64,000 nt of DNA from Caprimulgus europaeus (lineage: Eukaryota > Chordata > Aves > Caprimulgiformes > Caprimulgidae), in NCBI GenBank assembly GCA_907165065.1, contig OU015524.1, positions 62,227,295-62,291,294 on the forward strand. The letters run 5' to 3'. Made by a program: the position numbers and the translations under genes. Each line of letters begins with the position of its first letter. Position 1 is the stretch's first letter. Shown one piece after another: positions 51,096 to 63,651 of the stretch. The notes under the pieces were generated by a model that saw only the letters and a list, made by a program, of their open reading frames with translations, was not told where the DNA came from and searched no databases.

Positions 51096-51663
51096 TTGCA
51101 GGATCTTAATTCAAATTCAAGTTCATTTTTGTGGGCCATGAGCAGGGGAAGATGGCATCAGGAAGGGAATGGGAGTACTATATGGACAACTCAGCTGAAT
51201 GACTTAAAATATAAGGCTATAAATCATGGCTGGTACTCTGACTGATACTTGAAAATAAAATTAGAACTGCTCGAGTGTTTCTCCTTTCTGAGGAGAGTCC
51301 ATTTGGAAGGGCTAGTAGGCATTCTGGCTCTGTTTCGTTGGAAACTTTTAATAGAAATTTGAACCACAGATTGGAAAAGCTGGCGAGACAGCTAGGCATT
51401 GTGAAAATTGGCTTATCTCATTTACTGTGGTAGAAGCCTTCTCACTGATCATTTGGGTAGACTTTGATTTTCTTCATGAAAACCAATAGTTTATATAAAA
51501 ATAATTGACCCATGTTGTAGATTAGCTTAGATACAACCACAGATCACTTGGGGTTTTTTTTTCTCCACAGACCCTACTTAATCTCCACTCCTTCTCTCTC
51601 TTGTTTCTGTATTTCAAGAGTACACGCTTTCAATAGTCCTTTTTTTCCCCTTTTGGATGGTAG

Positions 51664-51691
51664 CTGGAATGTTGGCCCTAAAAACACAAAG
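51664..51691 (+). other. Alternative exon-like block
   Basis: Acceptor ggatggtag after a T/C tract (51663), donor aaag|gtaggt (51692). 28 nt reading WNVGPKNTK and leaving phase 0, like exon J, so it could replace or precede exon K. Uncertain. Confidence 0.2.
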
Positions 51692-52122
51692 GTAGGTAAA
51701 AATCTTTACTTAATGAAAATGCACACATATGCATTATTTTAACCAGCCTAAAAGTTTCACTTATCACCACTTTCTTTTATTATTATTGTTATTGTTGTTA
51801 TTTACAGAGAATTTGGCTCTCTGATGGTATGAAATCTGCATTTAAAGAAACTAGGTTTTAATCAAATAAATTGTATTTGTGGGGGATAAAAGTGTTTTAA
51901 GTTCCTTTTTTTAGCAATTTTCTGCTAATATATATTCACATAAGTAGTTTTCTGCTTATATGAAAAACGTAACTCAGTTTTAAAACTTCAGAATCTTTTA
52001 TCTGCAGTGGCCCAATAAGAAAGAAAAATAATTTACAAGGGTTTCTGTAAAGTGGCTAATAGGACTAACAAGACAAAAATCTGCATTACCTGCATAAATG
52101 TTTTTCTGTTCTGTTTATCCAG

Positions 52123-52243
52123 CATTCTGCTGGCATCCTGGGGAAAAATTCCAGTACAGAAATGTCCTCCAAACTAGGTAATACCGAAGATACGTCACAG
52201 CTGCAAATACTAAGCACTGATGCTGTTGGATTGGCTGTATCAG
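52123..52243 (+). CDS. Coding-like exon K, unidentified gene
   Basis: Strong acceptor (ctgtttatccag, ending 52122), donor cag|gtatgg (52244). 121 nt in phase 0 reading HSAGILGKNSSTEMSSKLGN, then TEDTSQLQILSTDAVGLAVS, leaving phase 1. Ser/Thr-rich and open throughout. Confidence 0.45.
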
Positions 52244-52296
52244 GTATGGTTTGGTTTCTTCTGTGGGAAATCAAATGGTGGCATTTTGCTTTACAG

Positions 52297-52466
52297 ACCC
52301 CAGTGAATCTTGCTGCCAGGCATCTGCTGCCAGAGCCCAACTTTTCAGCGCACTTTTGTCTAGTGGCACGCTGGCCCAGACTCAGTCTCATGTAATGGGT
52401 TTGGCTCACGAGTACAGAAGCATGTCTAGAGCCACCCTGAACCTATTTCAAGCAGTGTTTCATTAG
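52297..52466 (+). CDS. Coding-like terminal exon L, unidentified gene
   Basis: Acceptor tgctttacag (52296). Reads DPSESCCQASAARAQLFSAL, then LSSGTLAQTQSHVMGLAHEY and RSMSRATLNLFQAVFH, to TAG at 52464-52466. The intron from exon K would be 53 nt, short for a vertebrate; a frameshift within a single exon is the alternative explanation. Confidence 0.4.
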
Positions 52467-53442
52467 ACAAGGTGGTTGAAATCTAGCAAGTATGTTCAGT
52501 GCACCAAAAAACCCACAACCTGTTCAAGAGCAGCTTTTCAAAACTGGGAAGTTTTAACTTGGTAAGAGCAGACTTGTAGTGGACCCTGGAGGCTCTAATT
52601 ACGGAAAACGTCTTTGTTTTATTGTAGCTGTAGCAGAACTTGATTTGTACCTAAGCTTTCCTGTTGGACCTATTTTCTGGGAGCTCCTCAGAAACAGCTC
52701 AACAATGTATCTGTCAAGAGCTTTTTATGCCGCCAGACACTGGGCTTGTTGAAGTAAACCAGAACATTTAAAAAAAATTCTTTGAACTAAACTGAACATG
52801 GCTTCCATTTCTTAGTAAAAGGACAAAACGAGGGAAATTGTATCCTTTTGTATGTACCTAAGTGCTTCTAAGGAGCACATTACACTGCGTAATGTCCCAA
52901 TAATCGTCCTAAATCTGTCAGGAGAAGGAAAGCTACACCTAAAAAGCTGCAAAGTGGTGATGCTCCTGCCCCCACCATCAGGTGGTTAAAAAGACATTTA
53001 TGTCCTGTAGTTAGAAATAATTTTATTCTACTACAGGTCTCTTTTTGCTTGTTGTGGTACTTCTAATATGTGAGTCCCATTTAGGAGAGGGAGGAAGGAG
53101 AATGTTTTCTACTGGTTATAGCTTACAAAACAGTAGAGGAGAAGAAAAATATCATTCTTGGGATGCTTTGTGTTCTCATAGTCATTTCCACTTTCCTTCT
53201 TCACTGGGTTTCTGTCTCTTTCTCTAAAGATACATGTCCAAAGAATTAGTAGAGTAAAACATCCTTTACTAAAACTTAAGCTTTTTATTTTCCTTTTAAC
53301 ATATTAGTCACTTTGTGAGCATGAACACTTTGTCTAATCAAATCAATATTCCCTGTAATTGAGAAAAATTCTATTATATCTCCCCTTGCACTTTTATGAG
53401 TTAGAATTATCGTTCTCAAACACCAACTTAAATAGCTCTTTC

Positions 53443-55336
53443 TTTATTGGCCTCTCTAAGATACTCACGTCCAAACTTGATTTTATGGCCATATCTGCCA
53501 GTTCTTTTGGACAACTGCTACACAGATGTGGTGTTTACAACAATGCTACCTGAATGCATTTAACTTTTCTGGGAGCAGAGGAAAAGGGGACAATCACTTT
53601 GGTGCTAGTGTTCAAGAATACACCCTCATTGAAATTATGGTAGCTTAAGTAAAGTTTTATGAAGACTATCCGAACTGACGTTGCTGATGGCATGGATAAG
53701 GCCATGTATCTTTCACAAACACGAGACCATAGAAAATTCCTCGCCTACGATGATAGTTAAGAGAATTTTTCTTAATAGTCTGACTGCAACACATTTTTCC
53801 CCTCCATTGAGTGAGATTGACCTAAAATTTAGTTGAAGTATTTTTTTTTTTTTGATGAAAAGAAAAATACAAATTCATTTGGTGCTGGATATCTAAGGAG
53901 GGAATGTAGGGAAAAAAAATCAGCTACACTGCAACATCACTCAAGAAAAAAACTGGATTCCAGAACTATAGAATGTTGTGCTTTGTAGATCACTAAGCTG
54001 TTTGATAAAAATTCACACTCTTGAACAAATGGTAATCAGGTTTAACTGTCAAATTCTGTGGTGTTGCTGTGGGTTTTGGTTTTTTTTGAACTTAAACTTC
54101 AGGCCCTGTGAAGCATTTGCCTAGACCAAATGTGCAAGGTGCCATGGATTTACAACACGGACCCATATGGAATGTGTTTGAAGTTTTCAAGAAGTTATCC
54201 TGCCAGACTTCATTCCTTAATGACCTTTGATACACCTTGGATAGTGGAAAGGCAGTTCAGAATCATATCTTGTGATCATATGATTTTGGCAGCTATCAGA
54301 AGATGAAGGATGCTAAAAGTTAAGGCTTTTATCCACAAACAATGGTGTATATTAATAAACTCTATACCATATTTACAAATGCTTTCTCTTGTATTAAAAC
54401 TAACAGTATTCTGTTCACAGTGCCAATGTTTTTACAGGTAGCAATCCCACAGTACTCCAGTATTTTGGCATGGGAATCAGTAGCGCTTTGTATTTACAGA
54501 AAATGTACACACATGAATATAAACACATTACTTGAAACAGTACTCAAAAGATAGATCTGTTCATGTTTCAAAGGTTTAGACTGTACAACACCTTCCCTTT
54601 CGTTTGCGAGGGAATACCGTTCCTTGCAATGAGAAGATGCCCGTCTTTTATCCAAAGAAGTGGCATAAAAATGATTACCAAAATGAGCCTTGTTACACTG
54701 GAGTTGTGTATACAGAGAGTAACTGCAGTCCAAGGTTTATAGATCTGTTGTTTAGTGCACAGAATACAAAAGTTAAAAAGGTTTTTGTTTTAATTACTAA
54801 AATAACCAGACTCTCTTTGCTTTCTCAAGCGCTGTCTCACTCAGCCAGTGTCCTCTGGATGCTGAAGATGCTGGTGGTTTAATGTGCAGCCCAGCTGCCA
54901 GCCTGGAAAGCGTATGGCGCTCTGGGCCTGTATGTCACAGCATGACTCGTGGTAAATGAATACATAACCAAGAGTGCCTCTATCTTCCCTGTTCTCTGAG
55001 TAATCCTCCCTGCTTCACGTCAGCTTCACGGCAGCCAAAACCAGCCCGGCTTCAGTACTGCTGACTGGGGCTCCACGTTCAGGCAGTTCATGATCAGAAG
55101 TGATGAATGGCATCGGGCATGTGCAGAATGAAGAGAGGAGAGAGGAACTTGAACGAGATCCAGAAAGGAACCCAGCAGAACTGTGGGCTTGTTCATGAGG
55201 ACCCTTACAGCTTCTGCTTTACCTATTCTTCCCTTTCCATGGTCTTGGCAATAGGCTCCTAGCTCCCCAGGATTTTGTTTGCTGCTGTGATCAAGACGGA
55301 GATAGCAGTGCTACACGGCAAAGTGCAAAGCTGCCA
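53443..55336 (-). other. PDE7B: PDE7B 3' UTR (proximal part)
   Basis: Sequence 3' of the PDE7B stop on the - strand, with no supportable coding frame. A - strand AATAAA at 53443-53448 is followed by a GT-rich run (ttggtgtttgag) about 15-20 nt downstream, a plausible poly(A) site giving a UTR of about 1.9 kb. Other - strand AATAAA copies lie near 53287, 53019 and 50597-50607, so the UTR could be longer and overlap the unidentified + strand gene. Confidence 0.45.
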
Positions 55337-55554
55337 CTAAGGAGTCTCTTCTTCATTTAAAGTCTGTTCTTGGCTTTCAGTCACTTGACCTGAGTGGTCA
55401 TTGCTCCTACTACTGCTGTGTTGCTTGTGGAGCAAACTCCTCCACTTGGCCTTGTTCCTCCTGAGATGGTTTAGCATATTTTCAGATAGGGGGGTATCGC
55501 CTGTAAACTGGGCCCACCTCTCAAAGAGTGGCTCTACGATGTACGTCATGAACC
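55337..55554 (-). CDS. PDE7B: PDE7B last coding exon
   Basis: Acceptor tttccccag. Encodes GFMTYIVEPLFERWAQFTGD, then TPLSENMLNHLRRNKAKWRS and a variable Ser/Gln/Glu-rich tail ending NEEETP, with the stop at 55337-55339. The tail is shorter and more divergent than in human, as expected. Confidence 0.95.
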
Positions 55555-56077
55555 CTGGGGAAACACACAAAGGACAGCAGGTGAGGGACAAATTCACTCC
55601 CTGAGTACGTTACCATATAGAGTGCCTCATGAGAATACAGCAATATAAGTGGCACAAATCCTGAAGAGAAAAGAAACCATTAAGCAGCTATCAACTCTTT
55701 TTGAAATACACAGCTTTTGACCAGCATGCATGACAAGATGTGGCTCTATCTGTGTGTGTAACAGTAAAATCTGAGAGAGACAGCATCCTTCTCTGAGGAG
55801 ATTTCAGACTAGTAAGTAACCCATGAGTAATCACATGTATTGGCTGTGATTTTTCTCTGCAGATATTAAATTACTCCTTTATTTTCCTTTGTCTTTCTAT
55901 TGAATGTTTGGCTTGGACAGATTTATTTTTGAACATTTTTATTTAGAATGTGAATCGTGACTCTTTGGTACCTACAGTTCTTACTGTTAAAGTAACTAGA
56001 CTGGGGAAAAATAGTTGTTTATCTTTGAGCTTGTACAATACTGAGACAAACATGGAGGGAAGGGAATTAATACCTAC

Positions 56078-56158
56078 CAATCTGTATGCTTGGTATTGTA
56101 TCCTTCTGCTGATTACAAAGGGGGCTTATTTCCAGTTCAAATTTTTGTTCCAGGTCAC
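56078..56158 (-). CDS. PDE7B: PDE7B coding exon (invariant Gln)
   Basis: A long T run and gcag form the acceptor; donor ttg|gtaggt. Encodes GDLEQKFELEISPLCNQQKD, then TIPSIQI. The Q of SIQI is the substrate-purine glutamine. Confidence 0.95.
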
Positions 56159-59100
56159 CTGCAAAAAAAAAAAGAAAATAAAATAATTTGCTGCTACTTA
56201 TATCTCTTCTTCATACCTATGTCAGACTCTTACAGTGACTACAAGTGTGTGGATTTGAGCAGCTGGAGTCTTGCAGCAATGATGACCATTTTAAATGTCT
56301 AAATACCTTCAATTTTTGGACTTTGTTTTAGGTATAAGAGAAACTGAGTATGCATATAAAAAAAATCTCTCTCAGAAAAGGTGACTTTTGAATGAACATT
56401 AAATCGGAGCACTTAAATGTTTAGAAGACCTTAATTTTTAAAACAGATTCTCTCACATGAACGATTTTAATGATATTCTAGTTCATTTACTCAGTGTTCA
56501 AATGTTTTCCTACAAGAAGAATGTAGAATATATATTTTAGAAGAAACATATCTCCATCAGTACTGTAGTGTGAGTTGCTAATGTGTGCTTGTGGAAACAG
56601 CTGTTAAAGGGCAGTGTGATGGAGCCTGGCAGTTCACAGCTATGTCTGCACTAACAAACTAATAAGGGCCAGAGCATGGGCTCACTCAACATATGTCAAT
56701 GTGTCAAGAGCTATGGAGTTCAAGTTATAAATGTGGAAAATGGATCAAATTAAAAGTTTGTCTTGTGATTGTGGTGTAGCTGGGTATTGGGGCTATGCCT
56801 GTGCTGCTGCACTGAACTTGCATCACTAATTCCCCAGGTGGTCCAGGAAGTCCCCAGAGAGTTGTCTGCACAGGACTGACTCGAGACAGTAGATGGACTT
56901 AAAGTGGTTGACTGAACGCCTAGCCACCTTCCTAGCAGGGTATTTGACTAATTGGAGCAGGAGGTCTCTAGGTGCAAATCTGGGACTGCCCTCAAGATTC
57001 CTGCAGGCTATCCTGCTGTGACTGGCCCTGGGATCTGTTTCAAATTGCTGAAGAACAGCCTGGCTGGGGGATCTGCTCACTCCAGATGCCACCTCAGACT
57101 GCTCCTGCTGCAGGACTGACCAAATCTGGCATCAAGAAGATACTTATGAACAGTTAGTAGAAACTACTCCTATAGATGCAGATGGTCTTTTGTATATAGC
57201 TAAGACAAGAGATGTTGTTTGTGCAGTTGAAGGTAATCAGCAGGAATACTCATGTGTATGCTGGAGTGGTCACAGAGGACCATGTGCCAGTTGGATTGAA
57301 GAATTCTGCAGAAAAACAGCTCAGGGAGTCTCATTCACCTGCTGCCATCCAGACAACAATCATTTGTCCTTCTGGAGAAGAGACTGCACTTCCCCATGTG
57401 AGCAATCACTCCATGCAGAGACTGCTGTAAATGAGTTAGATTTTGGGTTGTTTTTTCACTGTGTCTGTGAGGGCAACACATTTGTGCTCTGTGACTGTTG
57501 GCCTTCTCTGAGGCACTGCCAGGGGATAGTCTTGGTTACTGCATGAGGTACAGGACCTTTCCTGCCTACAGTATGGGAGGGAAGGGAGACTAACTGTGAG
57601 CTGGCAAAGATGTGCCACTTGCCCTCAGACAATAATACTTCCTGCATTTGATTTACTAATAAGCATGTACTGAGGACTGGTTAGGCAAAACTTTCCTGTA
57701 AGACAGACTAGCTAGATCAGACAAAACACTGTATTCAACTCGTAAGGAAACATGTTGCTTTAAATCCACTGGTGTTGTTTAAAAGCTCTTTTCTCCCAAC
57801 TAATAGACAGTTTGACTTAAATGCTATTGTGCTACTCAGGCTCTACAGTCTCATATAATATACCATGTGCATTTTTAAGCCTTTCTTCTCTCTGCAGCAT
57901 GCAATTTTTTCTTAAATGTGAGGGGAATATTTTCAGTTTTAATTAGGTATATCAGGGAAACATTTTTAGCTTCACAAACAATCAAAAGGAACATTTCAGC
58001 AAAACTGAGACAAAATAACTGTGTCTCATGTTCCAAATGTGCAGTTTGACTGTCCCTTCCTTCTCCTCTATGCCCTCAAAAATTTTTGACTGAAAAAGAG
58101 AGGGTCTAACTCCAGTGATGTCCCCCTTATAGGTAATTTGTGTTCCAACTGGTTGACCTGTCTGGCTCAAAGTGTATCAACATCATCTTGTCTTTGACAA
58201 GTAATTTAATTGACATTTTAAGATTTTCCTTTGCATGGTAAGAATTTAAATGATAGTCAATTTTCTTCTGTTTCAAATTGCTGTAAAAATAAGTCCATGA
58301 ATTTGTTGCTAAGAACTTTCACATTGGGGAAAACCCTCCAAGCAATTTTAAAATCTCACCAGAGAAACTGATCACTGTTGTTGCTTAAACATTAGCCATT
58401 TTCTTGAAACTTGTTTCTTGCCAGTTTCATATAAACAAATCATGTTGCATTACTCTACCTTGTGTTCCTACCTGACTTTTAAAACATCTGAGAACAAGTT
58501 AAATTATTTTTCTAGGAAAGGTTCATGTTAGGAGCTGCTGTAGGCATCAGGTGCTCTCTGAAATGTACCTGAGTTGTATATTTTATTTGCTAATAGATGT
58601 AGTATTGTATATTGTATTTTCTAATAGATGCACCAGATGACTGGAAGATCAGGATCTGAGTCTCTATTAAAGGGGCATTAGAAATGTTTGATGATACAAA
58701 AAAATGTTGAAACTTTGTATGTGTTCCAGAAGGAAGATTAAACAAGGCACTAATTGTGATATTATCTGCCTCATCTATGGTTAAAAATCAAAACATGAGC
58801 GCTATGGTTTTCAAATGTTAAACTTAGTGACAAAAAATACCTTCAAGCCCCAGCATTGTGTGTAAGGGGGTAGAGAGGTCTACAATAACATTTTAAAGTG
58901 ATAATGGTATCTAAATACATGCTATTTAATATTGGTTAATTATAACTTACCAGGATTATACAGCCACTAATGACATTTAGATCACAGTTTCTGTATATTC
59001 TCCCACATGAAATGTTCTTTTTCTCCCTGTTATACTTCTAAGTGGTCTCATATGCTCCAGCGTCCCCTTTCAGAGGTGTATTTTAGATGTTATACTAATA

Positions 59101-60237
59101 AATCTTGAGTCTTGGGGGAAAAAGCCTAAGTTTATAAGCATAAGTTTATGAGTGCTGACGTTCTCAGCATGGTCCCTCAATACACTAAAGGGGAGGTATC
59201 ACACAACTGGGGCCCTGTCCTCATGAGTTGGACATTGACTATGCCTTGACTATATATACGTCTGACTAAATAAACCTGCACCTGGCAAGTTGCCTATGTC
59301 GCATCAAAAGCATGAAAGTCAAAGACATTTCAGCAGCTTAAGCTGCCTTTGGCTGAAAAGTAACTTGCTGACCTATTTTTCCTTGTTACGGACTCACTGT
59401 ACTAGGTACCAGCTCAAATGTGGCTTAACTTTGTAGCACAGAACTTTACATGAATTGAGAACTTCACTGTGTGCTCTTCTGGTGTACGTACCGCTTGCCT
59501 TCAGCTCTCACAATGCTCTGAACAAAGAAATTAGCAGTGATTAAACTCTGCTGCACCCTGTGTTGTGGCACAGCATGACCTTGCCTATGCAGATAGAGCC
59601 AAATGGTGTAATAACTGTGTTTAAAAAAAAACCCCTGCCTGTCTGCATTCTCTGCAGGGGTTTGAAAACATTTGCAATAGGTCGTAGCTGAGCTTTGGCT
59701 TGCCTGCTTTGGCCCTTTCGGCATCGTTAGAGGAGCTCGGCGTGCTGGGAACTGCATTTGAACCCTTTCTCTGCATTTGTGTGAAGAAGAATGTGTCATA
59801 TTTGGGAAACAGTGAAAGTAAGGCTCCCATCAGAGCTGTAGTGGGAGTGTGAAAAAGGGGATGAAACACAGTGGACAGCAGTAGGATTTTGGTGCAGTGT
59901 AGCCCTGGTGCCATTCCAGCTCAGAATTGCTAACGGTGACTGGAGGGTTCTCGGAAAAGAATCCAGCCATGGGCTCTCCAGCTGAATTCAAGCGTGGAGA
60001 CATAGCAGAGCCCTCCCTCCTGCCTTATGCTGCTACAGGAACATTGAGGGCAAAAAAATACTTGCTGCTTTTCTAACCCTTCCCACTTTTCAAATGAAGT
60101 AGAATATCTCTTCAACAGCTCATTCTTGAGGGAGATTTCAAGGCAAAGTGGGTAGGCTGAATGCTACCTCTGTCTTGCCACACAAAAAGCCTGGAAAGCC
60201 AAGGTGAAAGGAGACCACTGCGCGTGAAAGGGCTGAC

Positions 60238-60334
60238 CTTGCCGGTAAAACTCTTCGCAGACCCGCTCGCTCCACTGTCTGCTCAGATCCCAGAGCCGGC
60301 AAGGGTTGCAAATGTCAGCGCACTTGAGTGCAAT
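60238..60334 (-). CDS. PDE7B: PDE7B coding exon (metal-ligand Asp)
   Basis: Acceptor gctttcag, donor caag|gtcagc. Encodes [20 protein letters not shown], then [12 protein letters not shown]. The Asp in CADICNP is the conserved metal ligand of class I PDEs. The donor gtcagc is weak at positions +3 and +4. Confidence 0.94.
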
Positions 60335-61426
60335 CTGAAAGCAAAGCAGAAAAGGAGTGGTAAGAAAAGTAGTTACTGTCTAGCAGTGCTTTGGCAGTAA
60401 ATCAGCAGTCATGGAACTCCCAGGCCTCACCAGTGATATTGGGAAAGGTTAAGATCACCTTTTAGAGACTCAGCCTCACTCCAATATGCCTTTTGAGGAA
60501 CAAGCATTTATTTAAGCCGCAAACAAAACTTTCATTCAGCCCTCTGCTTTACTGTAGTGAGAACAAGAGGAGGGCCAAATGCCAGGGCTGAAAAGTCTTT
60601 TGGATATTCCTCGCAAGGAATAAGCCAACAAAAGCCTCAGGCTGGCTCCTGCTGACTCCCTGGCTCAGCAGCCATGGCTGATGACAAGGAAGGGAAGAGC
60701 CAAGCTGGTGTGTTTGGGCATAATTTCTCTGTGGTCTCAGTGAGTGACCTTGCATCTCACTTCAATTACACTTCATCTTAATGTCTGCATATATTTGTTT
60801 ACAAAGCTAAGCACAGGGCCCTCTGCACTGCCCCTGGCTTGGTTTCACTTAGTTAACTAGTACTTTTAAGTGCTTTGCAGGGGAAGGAGTACAGGAGGGC
60901 AAGAGGTTTTTAAAATCAAGTTACTGCTTCAGAAAAGTAAACTGCGCAATAGTCTGTCTGTTGTACTGCCTTGGAACAAGATGTGCCTCATTTCTTCACA
61001 GACTGAATGAACACAGACAGTAAGCCTGACAGAGGTCAGAAATCATTCTGGCACCTGGGAGGAAAACATAAAAAATATTTCCTATATCACTTCAGACCTG
61101 TGAACTGGAGGAGGGACGTCTCCAAGCCACTTTGCTCTCTGGATTAAATTCATTAGCCTTAATGTTACTGTTAAAAGGACCTTTCAAACATTCTTTAATT
61201 AACTTATCCCAATCAATCAAGATTTCTTGATATTTTTTCTTTTCTTACACAACTAATCCACCAGATGATAAGTAAATCTCACCATGTCGGTGCCCTAGTT
61301 CCTATCTTCAAGAAAGCGCATAAGAAACTTTTTGCCACAGTTGAGATGTGTAATCCTTCTGCCTTTGGCATCTGCACAACTTTCTTGCCTAATCTGTCCA
61401 GAAATACAATAAACTCGTCACCCTGC

Positions 61427-61445
61427 CCTGCATGGTCCATGCAGG
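61427..61445. repeat. Perfect short inverted repeat
   Basis: CCTGCATGG-t-CCATGCAGG, 9-bp arms with a 1-nt centre, in a PDE7B intron. A possible dimeric protein-binding site, or chance. Confidence 0.7.
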
Positions 61446-62341
61446 AATCTGACAGAAGACCATGCTTGATGGAGGACAGGCGAGCAGATTACTGCCTTTC
61501 CCATGCTGCTGGAGGGGGAAGAATTAACAGATCCACACTTCTTTCCTTGCAATTGTCACCCTTCCTGTAACCTTGACAAAGTGATAACACGTAGATGTTT
61601 GTTTTATAAATGATAATGATTACTTAAACTCATTTATGTATTTAAAAGTGAAATTAATGTCATTTCTCCAGAGAAGCATGTATATGCAGCTGCTTTAATC
61701 ACAATAATGCTTTAATAGGTAGAGGTTTATTCTGAAGTGCCTGTTAATGACTGCAGTTTAGCTGGAAAAACCAGTCTGAATCTATCTGATTTTTAAATAA
61801 AGCTTTGTTTCTTCATTAGCTGGGCAGATCCACTGGAGAAGCACCAGCTGCCATGGCAACAGCTGTCTCTGCAGAGGCAGTTTCTGAACATCCATCACAG
61901 CAACGGGACTTGGGCACCTGATGTCAGGCTGTCTTGGAAAGAACACCGACAAGGGGGCTCTCCTGCATGGTGCTAGAAAATAAGACCAGTGAAGTGACGT
62001 TTGCCACAAGAGAGACTATAGTCAAAGCATTACCTGGCAAGAGAAACAGTGGACTGGGAACAAAATAATGAATATCTTATCTTAATTTCTCAGCATTTGA
62101 CACTCTCCTGTATCTGTTGCATTCACAGCTTTTTAACCCAAGGAAATTACAGAAGAAAATACCAGAGGCACCTTATGCTTGCCTGACATGCCAGGTGCAG
62201 AAGGAAAGTGTTTATGGTGATAGGTAAGGAGACACTGATGCCCAGACATACTATCGCATGCTATTCTAACGTATACTAGGAAATACTGTGACTTGAAAAA
62301 TTAATAAAAAACAATAGTGGAAAGATATTTTGTAAAGTTAC

Positions 62342-62486
62342 CTGAAGCATAAAATGTCTGTCTTGTGCATCCTCCAGCCTCAAATCCTGATTGTCAAGGT
62401 GAGATTTCAGACGGATCAGAAACTCATTCTGCCTGTTGATGTCTGTTGCCAAGATCAGGGAGCCCAACTGCTGCTCAATGTCCTGT
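62342..62486 (-). CDS. PDE7B: PDE7B coding exon (LILATDINRQNEF)
   Basis: Acceptor aattgcag, donor cag|gtaact. Encodes QDIEQQLGSLILATDINRQN, then LKSHLDNQDLRLEDAQDRHF and MLQ. The T-D pair in ATDIN is a conserved PDE motif. Confidence 0.95.
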
Positions 62487-62744
62487 CTGCAATTTAAGGA
62501 AAATAAACCCCTTCATTCATGGAACCATTGAACATTAATAGCTCAAAACAGCCTGCTGTGGATCACAGCTATATCAAATTTCCTCTTTCTTTATGGATCC
62601 AGTTTGATCCGTTTGGTCAGTCTCTGCTGGGGTTTGCAGAGTACAACTGTTCTAGCTGCCTCAATGGGTTCAGGAGGAAGAGATAATGCAGAAGGAAAAT
62701 GCTTGTTGGCATAGGTGGCTCCAAAAGCTTCTGAGAAGTGCTAG

Positions 62745-62785
62745 GAAAGCAAAAAAAAACCCAACCAAAACCAAAAACCCAGCAT
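62745..62785 (+). repeat. A/C-rich low-complexity tract
   Basis: aaaaaaaaaacccaaccaaa followed by accaaaaaccc in a PDE7B intron; same class as the tracts at 10858 and 17041. Confidence 0.75.
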
Positions 62786-63559
62786 GATGCACCTAGAAAA
62801 ACGCTCATAGCTTACTTCAGCTGCTCAGAGCTGGGTGGCAAGTACTGCAAGTTTGAAGTTGCAGTTGAAGTTGTGAAGGACTGAAGTCCTTTAAACTATG
62901 ACTGAAGTTGTTGATCTAATGCAAAGGATTTCTGGTGGGATGTGGAGCTTATTGGTTAGAGTTAACTTCCTTATATTCTTGGTAAGGTCAGCTGTGATTA
63001 AAACTTAGCACTGCAGGCTGTTCATTGGCTCAATCTCCATTCCTTGGTGGGAGTAACACTACACAAAACTAGCAGGTAAAAAGTTGGCATCACCTTGTCC
63101 ATGGTGCCTATGTTACTGGGTTTTTATTTTGGCTTCACCCAAAAAGATGGTGAAGACTGAGACTGAACCACACCTCCTCAGTTAGGTGTAGAAGTCTTGA
63201 GCAGTCTCGATGCTACTCAACCAACTCCTCCATTTTCCTCTCTACTTCATGTTTTTAATCACTGAATCTTTCCATATTTGGTTAGTGCTATGTAAAATGG
63301 AAATTGCCAAAAATGGATCTGAAAAGGTCCATTCCTGCTGGGACTCCCCATGTTCCCGGTGCTGACAGCGGCTATTCCTGGGCTGCAGAAGTGACAAAGT
63401 CTCAGAAAATACTTCTGCTGTATAACTTTGTCTCATGATTTCATACTGGCACCAAGAGAGGTCAGGCAGTTCCGCCTACTCTGAAGCTTGGGCTTTTAAG
63501 AGGAGTGATGGAAGCCATGGACTGGTTTCAGTGATGCATTTGCTCCAGTGGACACTTAC

Positions 63560-63651
63560 GTCACCTCCTTGGGCAGATGGGCGAGGAGCCGTGACTCTCG
63601 AAGCATGCCTATCGTAGATCGCCAGTGATGATTTTCTAGCACTGAAACATT
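63560..63651 (-). CDS. PDE7B: PDE7B coding exon (LENHHWRST)
   Basis: Acceptor ccctag and donor gtgac|gtaagt on the - strand. Encodes [20 protein letters not shown], then [15 protein letters not shown] is near-invariant in PDE7. Phase 0 in, 2 out. Confidence 0.95.

Larger units (their letters stand above)
37688..52466 (+). other. Unidentified split gene or pseudogene between MTFR2 and PDE7B (tentative)
   Basis: I do not recognise this protein. On the + strand there is a start-like block (ATG 37688, in-frame stop just upstream) and at least a dozen open blocks with plausible acceptors and donors. Twelve of them, from 41329 to 52466, chain without phase conflict into roughly 280 residues ending at a TAG (52464). 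The composition is Ser/Lys/Glu/Leu-rich, with short amphipathic stretches (MEIWQKMAEVQALFLHSFL, ALEVANSLLIFRALRRLHTF) and no known domain. Warning signs are an in-frame TAA in the block at 38689, one junction that needs a GC donor, a 53-nt terminal intron, an unlinked first block, and alternative open frames in several blocks. It could be an avian gene absent from the human locus, a decaying remnant, or partly my over-fitting of splice sites. Confidence 0.4.

Noticed and set aside
57060..57543. About 160 open codons with many cysteines in a PDE7B intron, + strand
   Set aside because: No ATG near its start, no splice sites, no recognisable family. One frame of this length is expected by chance in this much sequence.
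59464..59914. Open - strand frames of about 100 codons in a PDE7B intron, with a small exon-like segment (acceptor near 59522, donor gtacgtac near 59493)
   Set aside because: The 26-nt segment does not fit the PDE7B phase in a meaningful way, and the known protein joins its flanking exons directly.
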